DNA of 5,794 bases from Aquisalimonas sp. (GTDB taxonomy: Bacteria; Pseudomonadota; Gammaproteobacteria; Nitrococcales; Aquisalimonadaceae), in assembly GCA_007133445.1 (NCBI GenBank), contig SLMR01000143.1, positions 1 to 5,794 of the forward strand, read 5' to 3'. How positions within the stretch are numbered: position 1 is the stretch's first letter; each line of letters begins with the position of its first letter. Positions 1 to 5,794 of the stretch are shown here, piece by piece. A program made the translations under genes and the position numbers. The notes below the pieces were generated by a model that had not been told where the DNA came from, did no database searches, and was given only the letters and a program-made list of their open reading frames with translations.

Positions 1-28
1 CCGACGCTGTGCGCCTGTTCTGTTGCCT

Positions 29-42
29 GCTCCCGCGGGAGC
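29..42 (-). terminator. Palindrome directly after the trxA stop; possible 3'-end hairpin, not a canonical terminator
   Basis: The sequence GCTCCCGCGGGAGC is a perfect 14-bp palindrome starting immediately after the trxA stop codon (TGA, complement of 43-45). In trxA mRNA it could fold as a short GC-only hairpin (5-bp stem GCTCC/GGAGC with a CGCG loop). The RNA that follows (AGGCAACAGAACAGG) has no U-tract, so it does not meet the criteria for an intrinsic terminator. It may protect the 3' end, be a weak pause site, or be chance in GC-rich DNA. The remaining bases 1-28 show nothing I can name. Confidence 0.3.
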
Positions 43-369
43 TCAGATGTTGCTGTCGATGAAGGCCGAGAGCTGAGACTTGGACAGCGCACCCACTTTG
101 GTCGCTTCGACGTTACCGCCCTTGAAAAGCATCAGCGTCGGAATACCCCGGATGCCGAACTTCGGCGGCGTTTCGGGATTCTCGTCGATGTTGAGCTTGG
201 CGATTTTCAGCTTGCCGTCGTAGTCCTTCGCCACTTCTTCCAGGATGGGCGCGATCATCTTGCACGGACCGCACCATTCCGCCCAGTAGTCCACAAGCAC
301 GGGCTCACTGGCCTGCAGGACTTCCTGCTCGAAATTGTCATCGGAAACGTGGACTATCTCTCCGCTCAC
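43..369 (-). CDS. trxA: Thioredoxin 1 (TrxA)
   Basis: This encodes a 108-residue cytoplasmic thioredoxin, a general protein-disulfide reductase that is itself re-reduced by thioredoxin reductase and NADPH. The active site W32-C33-G34-P35-C36-K37 is intact. The buried Asp27 and the cis-proline motif G75-I76-P77-T78 are in their usual places, and the whole length aligns with E. coli TrxA from memory (for example AKLNID and TKVGALSK). Length is the full family size with no truncation. The start is GTG (complement of 367-369), giving [11 protein letters not shown], which matches the family N-terminus. TGGAGG (complement of 379-384) lies 9 nt upstream as Shine-Dalgarno. The gene diverges from the gsp operon and is probably transcribed from the promoter at 501-529, leaving a leader of about 125 nt. 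In many gammaproteobacteria rho follows trxA; the window ends too early to tell. Confidence 0.97.
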   Translation of the reverse strand: MSGEIVHVSDDNFEQEVLQASEPVLVDYWAEWCGPCKMIAPILEEVAKDYDGKLKIAKLNIDENPETPPKFGIRGIPTLMLFKGGNVEATKVGALSKSQLSAFIDSNI

Positions 370-500
370 GATTGCGTGCCTCCAGAGTGCTTGGGTTCGG
401 AGTATTCAGGAATGTTTGGCTGATCGATGGAATGCGAAGCGGGAAATCGCGTTGGGCGCGCTCCGTTGGGACTGAGGCGGCCGATCAATGGATTTGGCAA

Positions 501-529
501 ACGATAGCGGCGGGCGCGTGCCTTGTCAA
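501..529 (-). promoter_or_regulatory. Sigma70-type promoter for trxA
   Basis: Read on the minus strand there is a perfect -35 hexamer TTGACA (complement of 524-529), a 17-bp spacer, and a -10 hexamer TATCGT (complement of 501-506), matching the TATAAT consensus at 4 of 6 bases. Spacing is optimal and the orientation faces trxA. Transcription would start near 494, giving a 5' leader of about 125 nt. This is the best promoter match I found in the intergenic region on either strand. Confidence 0.62.
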
Positions 530-539
530 TCACCGACGC

Positions 540-570
540 GGTTGCAACATATTGCCGGGATATTGCAACC
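540..570. promoter_or_regulatory. 31-bp imperfect dyad, candidate operator between trxA and gspC
   Basis: GGTTGCAA (540-547) and TTGCAACC (563-570) form a perfect 8-bp inverted repeat around a 15-bp centre, and two more base pairs inside (549-550 with 560-561) also match. The block also contains direct repeats: ATATTGC at 549-555 and 560-566 (11 bp apart) and TTGCAAC at 542/543-548 and 563/564-569 (21 bp apart), that is, near one and two helical turns. The centre (555) is about 61 bp upstream of the inferred trxA start and the right place for an activator of trxA. It could equally serve the gsp operon. I cannot assign a regulator. Confidence 0.42.
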
Positions 571-622
571 CCGGAGCATCCCCCCTACCCTTGACGCAAT
601 TCACGAAACCGCCAACGCGCCA

Positions 623-651
623 TCGCCAGAGGCGCAAGAGTGGTGAATACT
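623..651 (+). promoter_or_regulatory. Weak candidate promoter for the gsp operon
   Basis: TCGCCA (623-628) and AATACT (646-651) are separated by 17 bp and match the sigma70 -35 and -10 consensus at 4 of 6 bases each. Transcription would start near 658, about 80 nt before the gspC GTG. Matches this weak occur often by chance. It is listed because no better candidate faces gspC, and a specialised or activator-dependent promoter is just as likely. Confidence 0.2.
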
Positions 652-724
652 TGCCTTGGCGGGCAGCCCGTGTTGCTCCGAGAGGGTGCGGCACGCGGGC
701 CAAAGGCCCCGACGAGGCAACCAC

Positions 725-729
725 GGTGA
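725..729 (+). promoter_or_regulatory. Ribosome binding site deciding the gspC start
   Basis: GGTGA is complementary to the 3' end of 16S rRNA (part of GGAGGTGA) and ends 7 nt before the GTG at 737. No comparable site precedes the in-frame TTG at 656 or the in-frame GTG at 758. This favours translation of gspC from 737. Confidence 0.6.
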
Positions 730-736
730 GCTTGAC

Positions 737-1657
737 GTGCCCACACTGTTTTCCGGAGTGCAATGGAACGCCGGCCAGGTCCAGCGCCTGGCACTGCCCG
801 TCACCGTGGTGCTGGTGGTGGCGGTGGCGTACTCGGCGGCGCGGCTGACATGGCACCTGGTGCCGACGCCAGCGGAGGAAGCGGCACCGCAGGCGCAGGT
901 CACGGAACGCGGCGCGGCCGAAGCCGACGACGACGGCGATTCCCCGGAGGCGATCGCCCGGTGGCACCTGTTCGGGCGCGCCGAGCCGCTGGACGACGAC
1001 CGCGACGAGCGCATCGACGCCCCGGAGACGCGGCTGAACCTGCAGCTGCGCGGCGTGTTCTACAGCCCGCGCAGCGATCGCGCCCAGGCGATCATCGCCA
1101 GCCAGGGCAGCAGTGCGGAGCATTACCGCGTGGGCGACAGCCTCACCGGTGGCGGCACCATCGAGGCCATCTACGAGGACCGGGTCATCCTTCGCCGCGA
1201 GGGCAGTTACGAAACCCTGTCCCTGCCCGGGGACCGGGTGCCGCTGGACCGCCAGCTCGCCGACCTGGAACCGGGCGACGGCGACCCGCCCGACAACGGC
1301 GACGCGCAGCCCGCCGCGCCGGCGGACGACGACACGGCCGATGCCGCCGACGCGGAGCTGGAGGACTATCGTGACCAACTGGCCGAAGACCCGCGGCAGC
1401 TGTCGCAGATGATGAACCTGCAGCCCGCCGAGCAGGACGGCGAGATGATTGGCGTGGAGGTGTCACCGGGCCAGGATGAGCGCATCATGGAACTGCTCGG
1501 GCTGGAGGAGGGCGACATCGTCACGGCCATCGACGGCACCGAGCTGGACAGCCCGAACCAGGCATTTCAGGCCATGCAGGGACTGGAAGGCGAGTCGGTC
1601 GAACTGCGCATCCAGCGCGACGGCTCGGAACAGACCATGACCATCGATTTCAACTGA
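737..1657 (+). CDS. gspC: Type II secretion system inner-membrane protein GspC
   Basis: From the GTG at 737 this encodes 306 residues with the full GspC layout. A short cytoplasmic tail is followed by one transmembrane helix (about 18-36, LALPVTVVLVVAVAYSAA). An acidic periplasmic linker follows, then the homology region (about 73-165: IARWHLFG, then LNLQLRGVF and YRVGDSL). A second acidic/proline linker comes next (about 166-210), then a C-terminal PDZ-like domain (about 211-306, with GLEEGDIVTAIDG at 255-267). In the family, the homology region binds the N0 domain of the secretin GspD, and the PDZ domain helps with substrate selection. It is the first gene of the operon and ends 12 nt before gspD. 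The start was chosen for the Shine-Dalgarno at 725-729 and the compact N-terminus; a TTG at 656 and a GTG at 758 are the alternatives. The linkers are unusually acidic: 166-210 has 16 Asp/Glu and 2 Arg. Confidence 0.92.
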   Translation: MPTLFSGVQWNAGQVQRLALPVTVVLVVAVAYSAARLTWHLVPTPAEEAAPQAQVTERGAAEADDDGDSPEAIARWHLFGRAEPLDDDRDERIDAPETRLNLQLRGVFYSPRSDRAQAIIASQGSSAEHYRVGDSLTGGGTIEAIYEDRVILRREGSYETLSLPGDRVPLDRQLADLEPGDGDPPDNGDAQPAAPADDDTADAADAELEDYRDQLAEDPRQLSQMMNLQPAEQDGEMIGVEVSPGQDERIMELLGLEEGDIVTAIDGTELDSPNQAFQAMQGLEGESVELRIQRDGSEQTMTIDFN

Positions 1658-1669
1658 CAGGGAAGGCCC

Positions 1670-3607
1670 ATGATGACCGGACCGACTCCCCCGACATCCT
1701 GGCTGCGGCCGCTGCTGATCGCACTGGCGCTGCTGCTGTGGCTGCCTGCCAGCGTCGCCGCCGAGGACGAGGTGGAGGTGGATGACGACGACCGCGTCAC
1801 GCTCAATCTGCAGGAAGCCGACATCAAGGCGCTGATCAACACCGTCGCCGATGTCACCGGACGCAATTTCATCATCGATCCGCGCGTTCGCGGCACGGTG
1901 ACCGTGGTGACCAAACGGCCCATGGACGAGGACGAGCTCTACCGGGTGTTCCTCTCCATCCTCGAGGTCCACGGCTTTGCCACCATCCCCACCGGCGACA
2001 TCATCAAGGTGGTACCCGACGCCAATGCCAAGCAGCTCGGCACCGCCGGCGAGCCGGAAGCGCCGGGTGACATCGTCACCACGGTGATCCCCGTGGAGAA
2101 CGTGCCGGTGGCGCAGCTGGTCCCGATCCTGCGACCGCTCGTGCCCCAGAACGGCCACCTGGCGGCCTATCCGCCCACCAACGTGCTCATCATCTCCGAC
2201 CGCGCCGGCAACCTGGACCGCATCACCAGCCTGGTGGACCGGGTGGACCAGGCCGGCGACGAGGACATCGACGTGGTGCCGGTGGAGAACGCCTCGGTCA
2301 GCGAGATCGCGCGGATCGTACGCAGCCTGCAGCGCACCGAGGGCGAGGATGTCCCCAGCCAGCGGCTGCAGATTGCCGTGGACGAGCGCACCGGCAGCAT
2401 CCTGCTCTCCGGCGCCAGCAACCAGCGCGAGCGCATGCGCCGGCTGATCGAGGAACTGGACGAACCCGAGGATGACGAGGGCGACACCCATGTCATCTAC
2501 CTGCGCTATGCCCGCGCCGAGGACCTGGTGGAAACCCTCACCGGCGTCAGCGAGAACATCCAGGAGCGCCGCGAGGCCGAACAGGACGGTGATACCCCGG
2601 CGGTGAGCATCCAGGCGGACGAGGCCACCAACTCCCTGGTCATCACCGCCCAGCCCAACATCGTGCAGTCCCTGCAGCGGGTCATCGAGCGGCTGGACAT
2701 CCGCCGGGCGCAGATCATGGTGGAAGCGGCGATCGCCGAGATATCCACCGAGCGGGGCGCCGAGCGCGGCGTACAGTGGTTCGCCTCCGGCGAGCAGGAC
2801 GGCGCCGCGGCGGTGACCCGCTTCGGCGACGTGGGCACGCCCATCGAGAGCCTGCTCACCCTGGGCACCGACTCGCCCCAGGTGGACGACGGCATCAGCG
2901 CCGTGGTCGGGGACCTGGACAGCCGGGTGCAGTTCGGCGCCTTCGTGCGCGCCCTGTCCCAGGACCGCAACACCAACATCCTCTCCACCCCCTCGCTGGT
3001 GACCATGGACAACCAGGAGGCGGAGATCCGCGTGGCCGAGAACCGTCCGTTCGTCACCGGGCAGTTCAGCCAGGAGGGGCGCACCGTCCAGAACCCCTTC
3101 CAGACCATCGACCGCGAGGACATCGGCATCATTCTCAAGATCACCCCACAGATCAACGAGGGTGACGCCATCCGCCTGGATATCGAGCAGGAGGCCTCCA
3201 ACGTCATCGGCGAGACCTCCGAGGCCGGACCCATCACCAACCGCCGCACCATCCAGACCAGCGTGCTGGCGGACGACGGCCAGGTGATCGCCCTGGGCGG
3301 GCTGATGGACGACGACGTCCAGGAGGAGGAACAGCGGGTCCCGGGCCTCGGCTCCATCCCGCTGCTCGGCGAACTGTTCCGGTACCGCTCCAGCACTGAG
3401 ACCAAGCGCAACCTGATGGTGTTCATGCAGCCCAACATCATCCGGGACCGGGAAATGGCCGAGGGGCTCACCGGCCGCAAGTACAGCTTCATGCGGGCCC
3501 AGCAGATCCAGCAGCGCGACCAGCAGGAGAGCCTGCTGCGGGACGTGGAATCCCCCACCCTGCCGCGCCGGGACCGCCCCGACCTCCCCACGCCGTTCAG
3601 TGACTGA
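1670..3607 (+). CDS. gspD: Type II secretion system outer-membrane secretin GspD
   Basis: This 645-residue protein forms the multimeric outer-membrane channel through which folded exoproteins leave. A Sec signal peptide (hydrophobic core about 15-26, likely cleavage after ASVA or ASVAA, 30-31) precedes a very acidic mature N-terminus. The N0 domain (about 43-117) is followed by three ring domains: N1 (about 134-194), N2 (about 199-266) and N3 (about 272-345). The secretin barrel domain (about 346-593) contains [10 protein letters not shown] at 436-445 and a full secretin family signature at 537-570 (GQVIALGGL to GELF, with VPGLGSIP between). The C-terminal tail (594-645) resembles the S-domain that binds a pilotin, and ends in a Pro/Arg-rich stretch. 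GGAAGG at 1661-1666 lies 3 nt from the ATG at 1670 and 6 nt from the adjacent ATG at 1673. The second ATG may therefore be the real start, with the protein one residue shorter. The gene overlaps gspE by 8 nt. Confidence 0.96.
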   Translation: MMTGPTPPTSWLRPLLIALALLLWLPASVAAEDEVEVDDDDRVTLNLQEADIKALINTVADVTGRNFIIDPRVRGTVTVVTKRPMDEDELYRVFLSILEVHGFATIPTGDIIKVVPDANAKQLGTAGEPEAPGDIVTTVIPVENVPVAQLVPILRPLVPQNGHLAAYPPTNVLIISDRAGNLDRITSLVDRVDQAGDEDIDVVPVENASVSEIARIVRSLQRTEGEDVPSQRLQIAVDERTGSILLSGASNQRERMRRLIEELDEPEDDEGDTHVIYLRYARAEDLVETLTGVSENIQERREAEQDGDTPAVSIQADEATNSLVITAQPNIVQSLQRVIERLDIRRAQIMVEAAIAEISTERGAERGVQWFASGEQDGAAAVTRFGDVGTPIESLLTLGTDSPQVDDGISAVVGDLDSRVQFGAFVRALSQDRNTNILSTPSLVTMDNQEAEIRVAENRPFVTGQFSQEGRTVQNPFQTIDREDIGIILKITPQINEGDAIRLDIEQEASNVIGETSEAGPITNRRTIQTSVLADDGQVIALGGLMDDDVQEEEQRVPGLGSIPLLGELFRYRSSTETKRNLMVFMQPNIIRDREMAEGLTGRKYSFMRAQQIQQRDQQESLLRDVESPTLPRRDRPDLPTPFSD

Positions 3608-5153
3608 CACCATGGACGCCCGGACGGACAGCGAACTGCTCCAGCCCGACGACGCCGGCGAACCGGCCGTGCGTCGGCCGTCGTTCGCCTACGCGCGGCG
3701 CCAGGGCGTCTGTGTCACCGGCGTCGAGGACGGCCAGGCACTGGTGGCCTACCGCCCCGGCGTGAGCGCACGCACCTTCAGCGAACTGCGCCGCAGCCTG
3801 GGGCTGCCCATGCGCCTGGAGCGGCTGGAGAAGCAGGAGTTTGAACAGATCCTGCAGCGCACCTACGAGCGCCAGAGCGGCGAAACCCAGCAGATGATGG
3901 AGGACATCGGCGAGGATCTTGACCTCACCCGCGTCGCCGAGAGCCTGCCGGAAACCGAGGACCTCCTCGAGAGCGAGGACGACGCCCCCATCATCCGGCT
4001 CATCAACGCCATTCTCACCGAGGCCATCAAGGAGGACGCCTCGGACATCCATATCGAGCCCTTCGAGAACCGCCTGATCGTGCGCTTCCGCGTGGACGGC
4101 GTGCTGCGCGAAGTGCTGGAGCCGCCGCGGGTGATGGCGCCACTGCTGATCTCCCGGGTGAAAGTCATGGCGCGGCTGGACATCGCCGAGAAGCGCCTGC
4201 CCCAGGACGGCCGCATCGGCCTGCGCGTCGCCGGCCGGGCCGTGGATATCCGCGTCTCCACGCTGCCCTCCGGTCATGGCGAGCGCGTGGTGCTGCGCCT
4301 GCTGGACAAGCAGGCCGGCAAGCTGGACCTTCACCACCTGGGCATGCCGGAGCGGCTTCGCCACAAGCTGGACGCCATCATTCATCGCCCCCACGGCATC
4401 CTGCTGGTCACCGGGCCCACGGGCTCGGGCAAGTCCACCACCCTGTATGCCGCGCTCACCGAACTCAACGACCAGAGCCGCAGCATCCTCACGGTGGAGG
4501 ACCCCATCGAGTACTACCTGGAAGGCATTGGCCAGACCCAGGTAAACACCAAGGTGGACATGACCTTTGCCCGTGGCCTGCGCGCCATCCTGCGCCAGGA
4601 CCCGGACGTGGTCATGGTGGGCGAGATCCGTGACCTGGAAACCGCCGAGATCGCCGTGCAGGCCAGCCTGACCGGCCACCTGGTGCTCTCGACCCTGCAC
4701 ACCAACACCGCCGTGGGCGCGGTGAGCCGGCTGCGGGACATGGGCGTGGAACCGTTCCTGCTCTCCTCGAGCCTGATCGGGCTGATGTCCCAGCGGCTGG
4801 TGCGCATGCTCTGCGAGCACTGCAAGGCGCCCTACACGCCCAACGACGTGGATTGCCAGCGCCTGGGCCTGGACGCCACCGACCCCCCGACGCTCTACCG
4901 CGCCGTGGGCTGCCGCCACTGCAACCACCAGGGCTACCGTGGCCGCGGCGGCATCTTCGAGCTGGTGCCCGTGGACGACCGCATCCGCAACATGATCCAC
5001 GACGGTGAACCCGAGCAGGCCATCGAGCGCTACGCCCTGGCGGACATGCCCACCCTGCGCCAGGACGGAATCCGGCGCGTTCTGGCGGGTCAAACGACCA
5101 TCGACGAGGTGTTGCGGGTCACTATTGAGGATACGGCGCCGATGGAGGTCTGA
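3600..5153 (+). CDS. gspE: Type II secretion system ATPase GspE
   Basis: This 517-residue cytoplasmic AAA+-like secretion ATPase forms hexamers that power pseudopilus assembly and are tethered to the membrane through GspL. The N-terminal region (about 25-120) corresponds to the N1E/N2E domains. The ATPase core shows Walker [10 protein letters not shown] (272-280), the Asp box TVEDPIEY (298-305), Walker B with the T2SS ATPase signature [15 protein letters not shown] (331-345) and the His box [13 protein letters not shown] (358-370). A tetracysteine zinc site is present: C405-x2-C408 and C438-x2-C441, with 29 residues between. This distinguishes GspE/PilB proteins from PilT-type retraction ATPases, and the operon makes it GspE rather than PilB. 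The GTG start at 3600 overlaps the gspD stop; an ATG at 3612 would remove the overlap and cost four residues. Neither has a good Shine-Dalgarno, so translation is probably coupled to gspD. Confidence 0.96.
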   Translation: MTDTMDARTDSELLQPDDAGEPAVRRPSFAYARRQGVCVTGVEDGQALVAYRPGVSARTFSELRRSLGLPMRLERLEKQEFEQILQRTYERQSGETQQMMEDIGEDLDLTRVAESLPETEDLLESEDDAPIIRLINAILTEAIKEDASDIHIEPFENRLIVRFRVDGVLREVLEPPRVMAPLLISRVKVMARLDIAEKRLPQDGRIGLRVAGRAVDIRVSTLPSGHGERVVLRLLDKQAGKLDLHHLGMPERLRHKLDAIIHRPHGILLVTGPTGSGKSTTLYAALTELNDQSRSILTVEDPIEYYLEGIGQTQVNTKVDMTFARGLRAILRQDPDVVMVGEIRDLETAEIAVQASLTGHLVLSTLHTNTAVGAVSRLRDMGVEPFLLSSSLIGLMSQRLVRMLCEHCKAPYTPNDVDCQRLGLDATDPPTLYRAVGCRHCNHQGYRGRGGIFELVPVDDRIRNMIHDGEPEQAIERYALADMPTLRQDGIRRVLAGQTTIDEVLRVTIEDTAPMEV

Positions 5154-5169
5154 CGACCGTCACGGGGAA

Positions 5170-5192
5170 TCGCGACTGACGTCGCTCCTACA
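5170..5192 (-). repeat. REP copy 1
   Basis: Read on the minus strand it starts TGTAGGAGCGACGTCAGTCG. Its internal palindrome is GCGAC (5172-5176), loop TGAC, then GTCGC (5181-5185). It begins 16 nt after the gspE stop codon. Confidence 0.78.
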
Positions 5193-5222
5193 CCGGCCCC
5201 ACAGGCAGACCCTGCCCCCCGC

Positions 5223-5245
5223 TGTAGGGGCGACGTCAGTCGCGA
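5223..5245 (+). repeat. REP copy 2
   Basis: Read on the plus strand it starts TGTAGGGGCGACGTCAGTCG. Its internal palindrome is GCGAC (5230-5234), loop GTCA, then GTCGC (5239-5243). It ends 23 nt before the putative gspF Shine-Dalgarno. Confidence 0.78.
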
Positions 5246-5268
5246 CGGACAACCACCAAATCCCTGCA

Positions 5269-5273
5269 GAGGA
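5269..5273 (+). promoter_or_regulatory. Ribosome binding site of gspF
   Basis: GAGGA is the only Shine-Dalgarno-like sequence ahead of the gspF ATG at 5286. The 12-nt gap is longer than optimal, so initiation may be modest. The 132-bp distance from the gspE stop makes translational coupling unlikely, so gspF probably depends on this site. Confidence 0.45.
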
Positions 5274-5285
5274 ACAAACAGCGCA

Positions 5286-5794
5286 ATGGGCGCATACGAA
5301 TACGCGGCGCTGGATCCCAGCGGCAAGGAGATGAAGGGCGTTCTGGAGGGCGACACCGCCCGCCAGGTGCGCCAGCAGCTGCGTGACAAGGGCTGGACGC
5401 CGCTGGCGGTGGACACGGTCAGCGAGGAGAGCGGCAGCGGCCAGCGCCTCGGCCCGGTGCGCCTGGGCGGGTCCATCAAGGCCAGCGAACTCGCGCTGCT
5501 CACCCGCCAGCTGGCGACGCTGGTGGGCTCCGGGCTGCCGCTGGAGGAGGCCCTGCGGGCCACCGCCGCCCAGGCTGACCGGCCGCGCCTGCGCAGCATG
5601 ATCACCGCCGTGCGCGCCCGGGTGATGGAGGGCCACACGCTGGCGGACGGGCTGGCGCAGTTCCCGCGCGCGTTTCCAGAACTCTACCGGGCCACCGTGG
5701 GCGCCGGCGAGCACACCGGGAACCTGGACCTGGTGCTGGAGCGGCTGGCGGAGTACACCGAGAGCCGCCAGCAGATGCAGCAGAAGATCCAGAA
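5286..5794 (+). CDS. gspF: Type II secretion system inner-membrane platform protein GspF, 5' part
   Basis: The gene runs off the right edge after 169 complete codons, about 40% of the usual length of roughly 400. The start MGAYEYAALDPSGKEMKGVL is typical of GspF, and the ATG is unambiguous in this frame. Residues 22-45 (DTARQVRQQLRDKGWTPLAV) match the N-terminal segment. The first cytoplasmic T2SF domain spans about 66-169, with LLTRQLATLVGSGLPLEEAL (71-90) and the conserved GEHTGNL (141-147). The first transmembrane helix would follow just beyond the window. GspF is the polytopic inner-membrane platform protein that cooperates with GspE and GspL during pseudopilus assembly. It is the fourth gene in the standard C-D-E-F order, but unlike the others it is separated from its neighbour by the REP pair. 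Confidence 0.95.
   Translation, partial: MGAYEYAALDPSGKEMKGVLEGDTARQVRQQLRDKGWTPLAVDTVSEESGSGQRLGPVRLGGSIKASELALLTRQLATLVGSGLPLEEALRATAAQADRPRLRSMITAVRARVMEGHTLADGLAQFPRAFPELYRATVGAGEHTGNLDLVLERLAEYTESRQQMQQKIQ

Larger units (their letters stand above)
370..736. other. Divergent intergenic region between trxA and gspC
   Basis: This 367-bp region separates the two divergent transcription units. The stretches open in other frames here translate to low-complexity Arg/Pro/Cys-rich peptides with no recognisable domain, so I see no gene in it. It contains the trxA promoter (501-529), an imperfect dyad (540-570), a weak candidate gsp promoter (623-651) and the gspC ribosome binding site (725-729). 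The part at 430-570 is visibly less GC-rich than the flanking genes, as expected for a promoter region. A TTG in frame with gspC at 656 could extend that gene by 27 codons, but the added segment has no GspC-like features. Confidence 0.7.
5170..5245. repeat. Inverted pair of GTAG-type REP sequences (REPIN/BIME-like) between gspE and gspF
   Basis: Two 23-bp arms, 5170-5192 and 5223-5245, are inverted copies matching at 22 of 23 positions (the only difference is A versus G at arm position 7, 5186 versus 5229). Each arm reads TGTAGG then a short palindrome, and the two GTAG heads face each other across a 30-bp spacer. The spacer has its own hairpin, GGCAG-ACC-CTGCC (5204-5216). REPs beginning with GTAG are a known repetitive family in gammaproteobacteria, mobilised by REP-associated tyrosine transposases (RAYTs); membership here is by my recognition of the motif, not a search. 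In the gsp transcript the arms would form a very stable long hairpin. It fills most of the 132-bp gap, in an operon whose other junctions are 12 nt or overlapping. Confidence 0.82.

Noticed and set aside
401..429. Minus-strand AATACT (complement of 401-406) as a second trxA -10
   Set aside because: No -35-like hexamer occurs at 16-18 bp upstream, and the promoter at 501-529 is far better.
591..619. TTGACG as a -35 box for gspC
   Set aside because: At 16-18 bp downstream the sequence is GC-rich (around AACGCG) with no -10-like hexamer.
657..676. Sigma54-type promoter (TGGCGGG ... TTGCT)
   Set aside because: The GG and GC elements are separated by 14 bp instead of the required 10.
372..848. 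Plus-strand open frame of 158 codons across the intergenic region
   Set aside because: The product is Arg/Pro/Cys/Trp-rich with no domain, and it overlaps the trxA promoter and gspC in another frame. It is a by-product of GC-rich DNA.
43..1657. Functional link between thioredoxin and the secretion system
   Set aside because: TrxA is cytoplasmic and transcribed divergently. T2SS substrates are oxidised in the periplasm by other enzymes. Adjacency alone does not support a shared role.
1463..3613. Long minus-strand open frame (716 codons) opposite gspD
   Set aside because: It is an antisense shadow of gspD, which has complete secretin domains and a perfect family signature. The shadow product is His/Gly/Val/Leu-rich with no recognisable motif. 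The same applies to the 498-codon frame opposite gspE.
5154..5285. REP hairpin as an intrinsic terminator between gspE and gspF
   Set aside because: There is no T-run after the inverted repeat (CGGACAACC follows), and gspF continues the operon order in the same direction.
1..5794. Novel defence, CRISPR, phage or other undescribed system
   Set aside because: All coding capacity is explained by trxA and gspC-F. There are no regularly spaced repeats, integrases or unknown conserved genes.

Overview
The window is high-GC proteobacterial chromosome. It carries a thioredoxin gene (trxA) on the minus strand and, diverging from it, the first four genes of a type II secretion system (T2SS) operon, gspC-gspD-gspE-gspF, with gspF cut off by the right edge. 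The TrxA sequence is very close to the enterobacterial type, which together with the gsp order points to a gammaproteobacterium. The secreted or periplasmic parts of GspC and GspD are strongly Asp/Glu-rich, which would fit a moderately halophilic or haloalkaliphilic lineage. That placement is inference only.

Layout: 1-42 is the region downstream of trxA, with a perfect 14-bp palindrome right after the stop codon. 43-369 is trxA (minus). 370-736 is a 367-bp divergent intergenic region. It holds a good sigma70-type promoter facing trxA (-35 TTGACA, 17-bp spacer, -10 TATCGT) and a 31-bp imperfect dyad (540-570) just upstream of it. 737-1657 is gspC, restarted here at a GTG with its own Shine-Dalgarno. 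1670-3607 is gspD. 3600-5153 is gspE, overlapping gspD by 8 nt. 5154-5285 is a 132-bp gap containing an inverted pair of GTAG-type REP sequences (a REPIN/BIME-like element). 5286-5794 is the first 169 codons of gspF.

How the genes work together: GspC is the inner-membrane clamp that contacts the outer-membrane secretin GspD. GspE is the cytoplasmic hexameric ATPase, and GspF is the polytopic inner-membrane platform protein. Together with the GspG-M components, presumably encoded beyond the right edge, they export folded exoproteins from periplasm to exterior. TrxA is a cytoplasmic disulfide reductase. It adjoins the operon but has no evident part in it.

The coding content is ordinary and I see no novel system here. 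The points most worth a second look are noncoding: the REP doublet inside the gspE-gspF junction, and the dyad centred near -61 of the inferred trxA transcription start.
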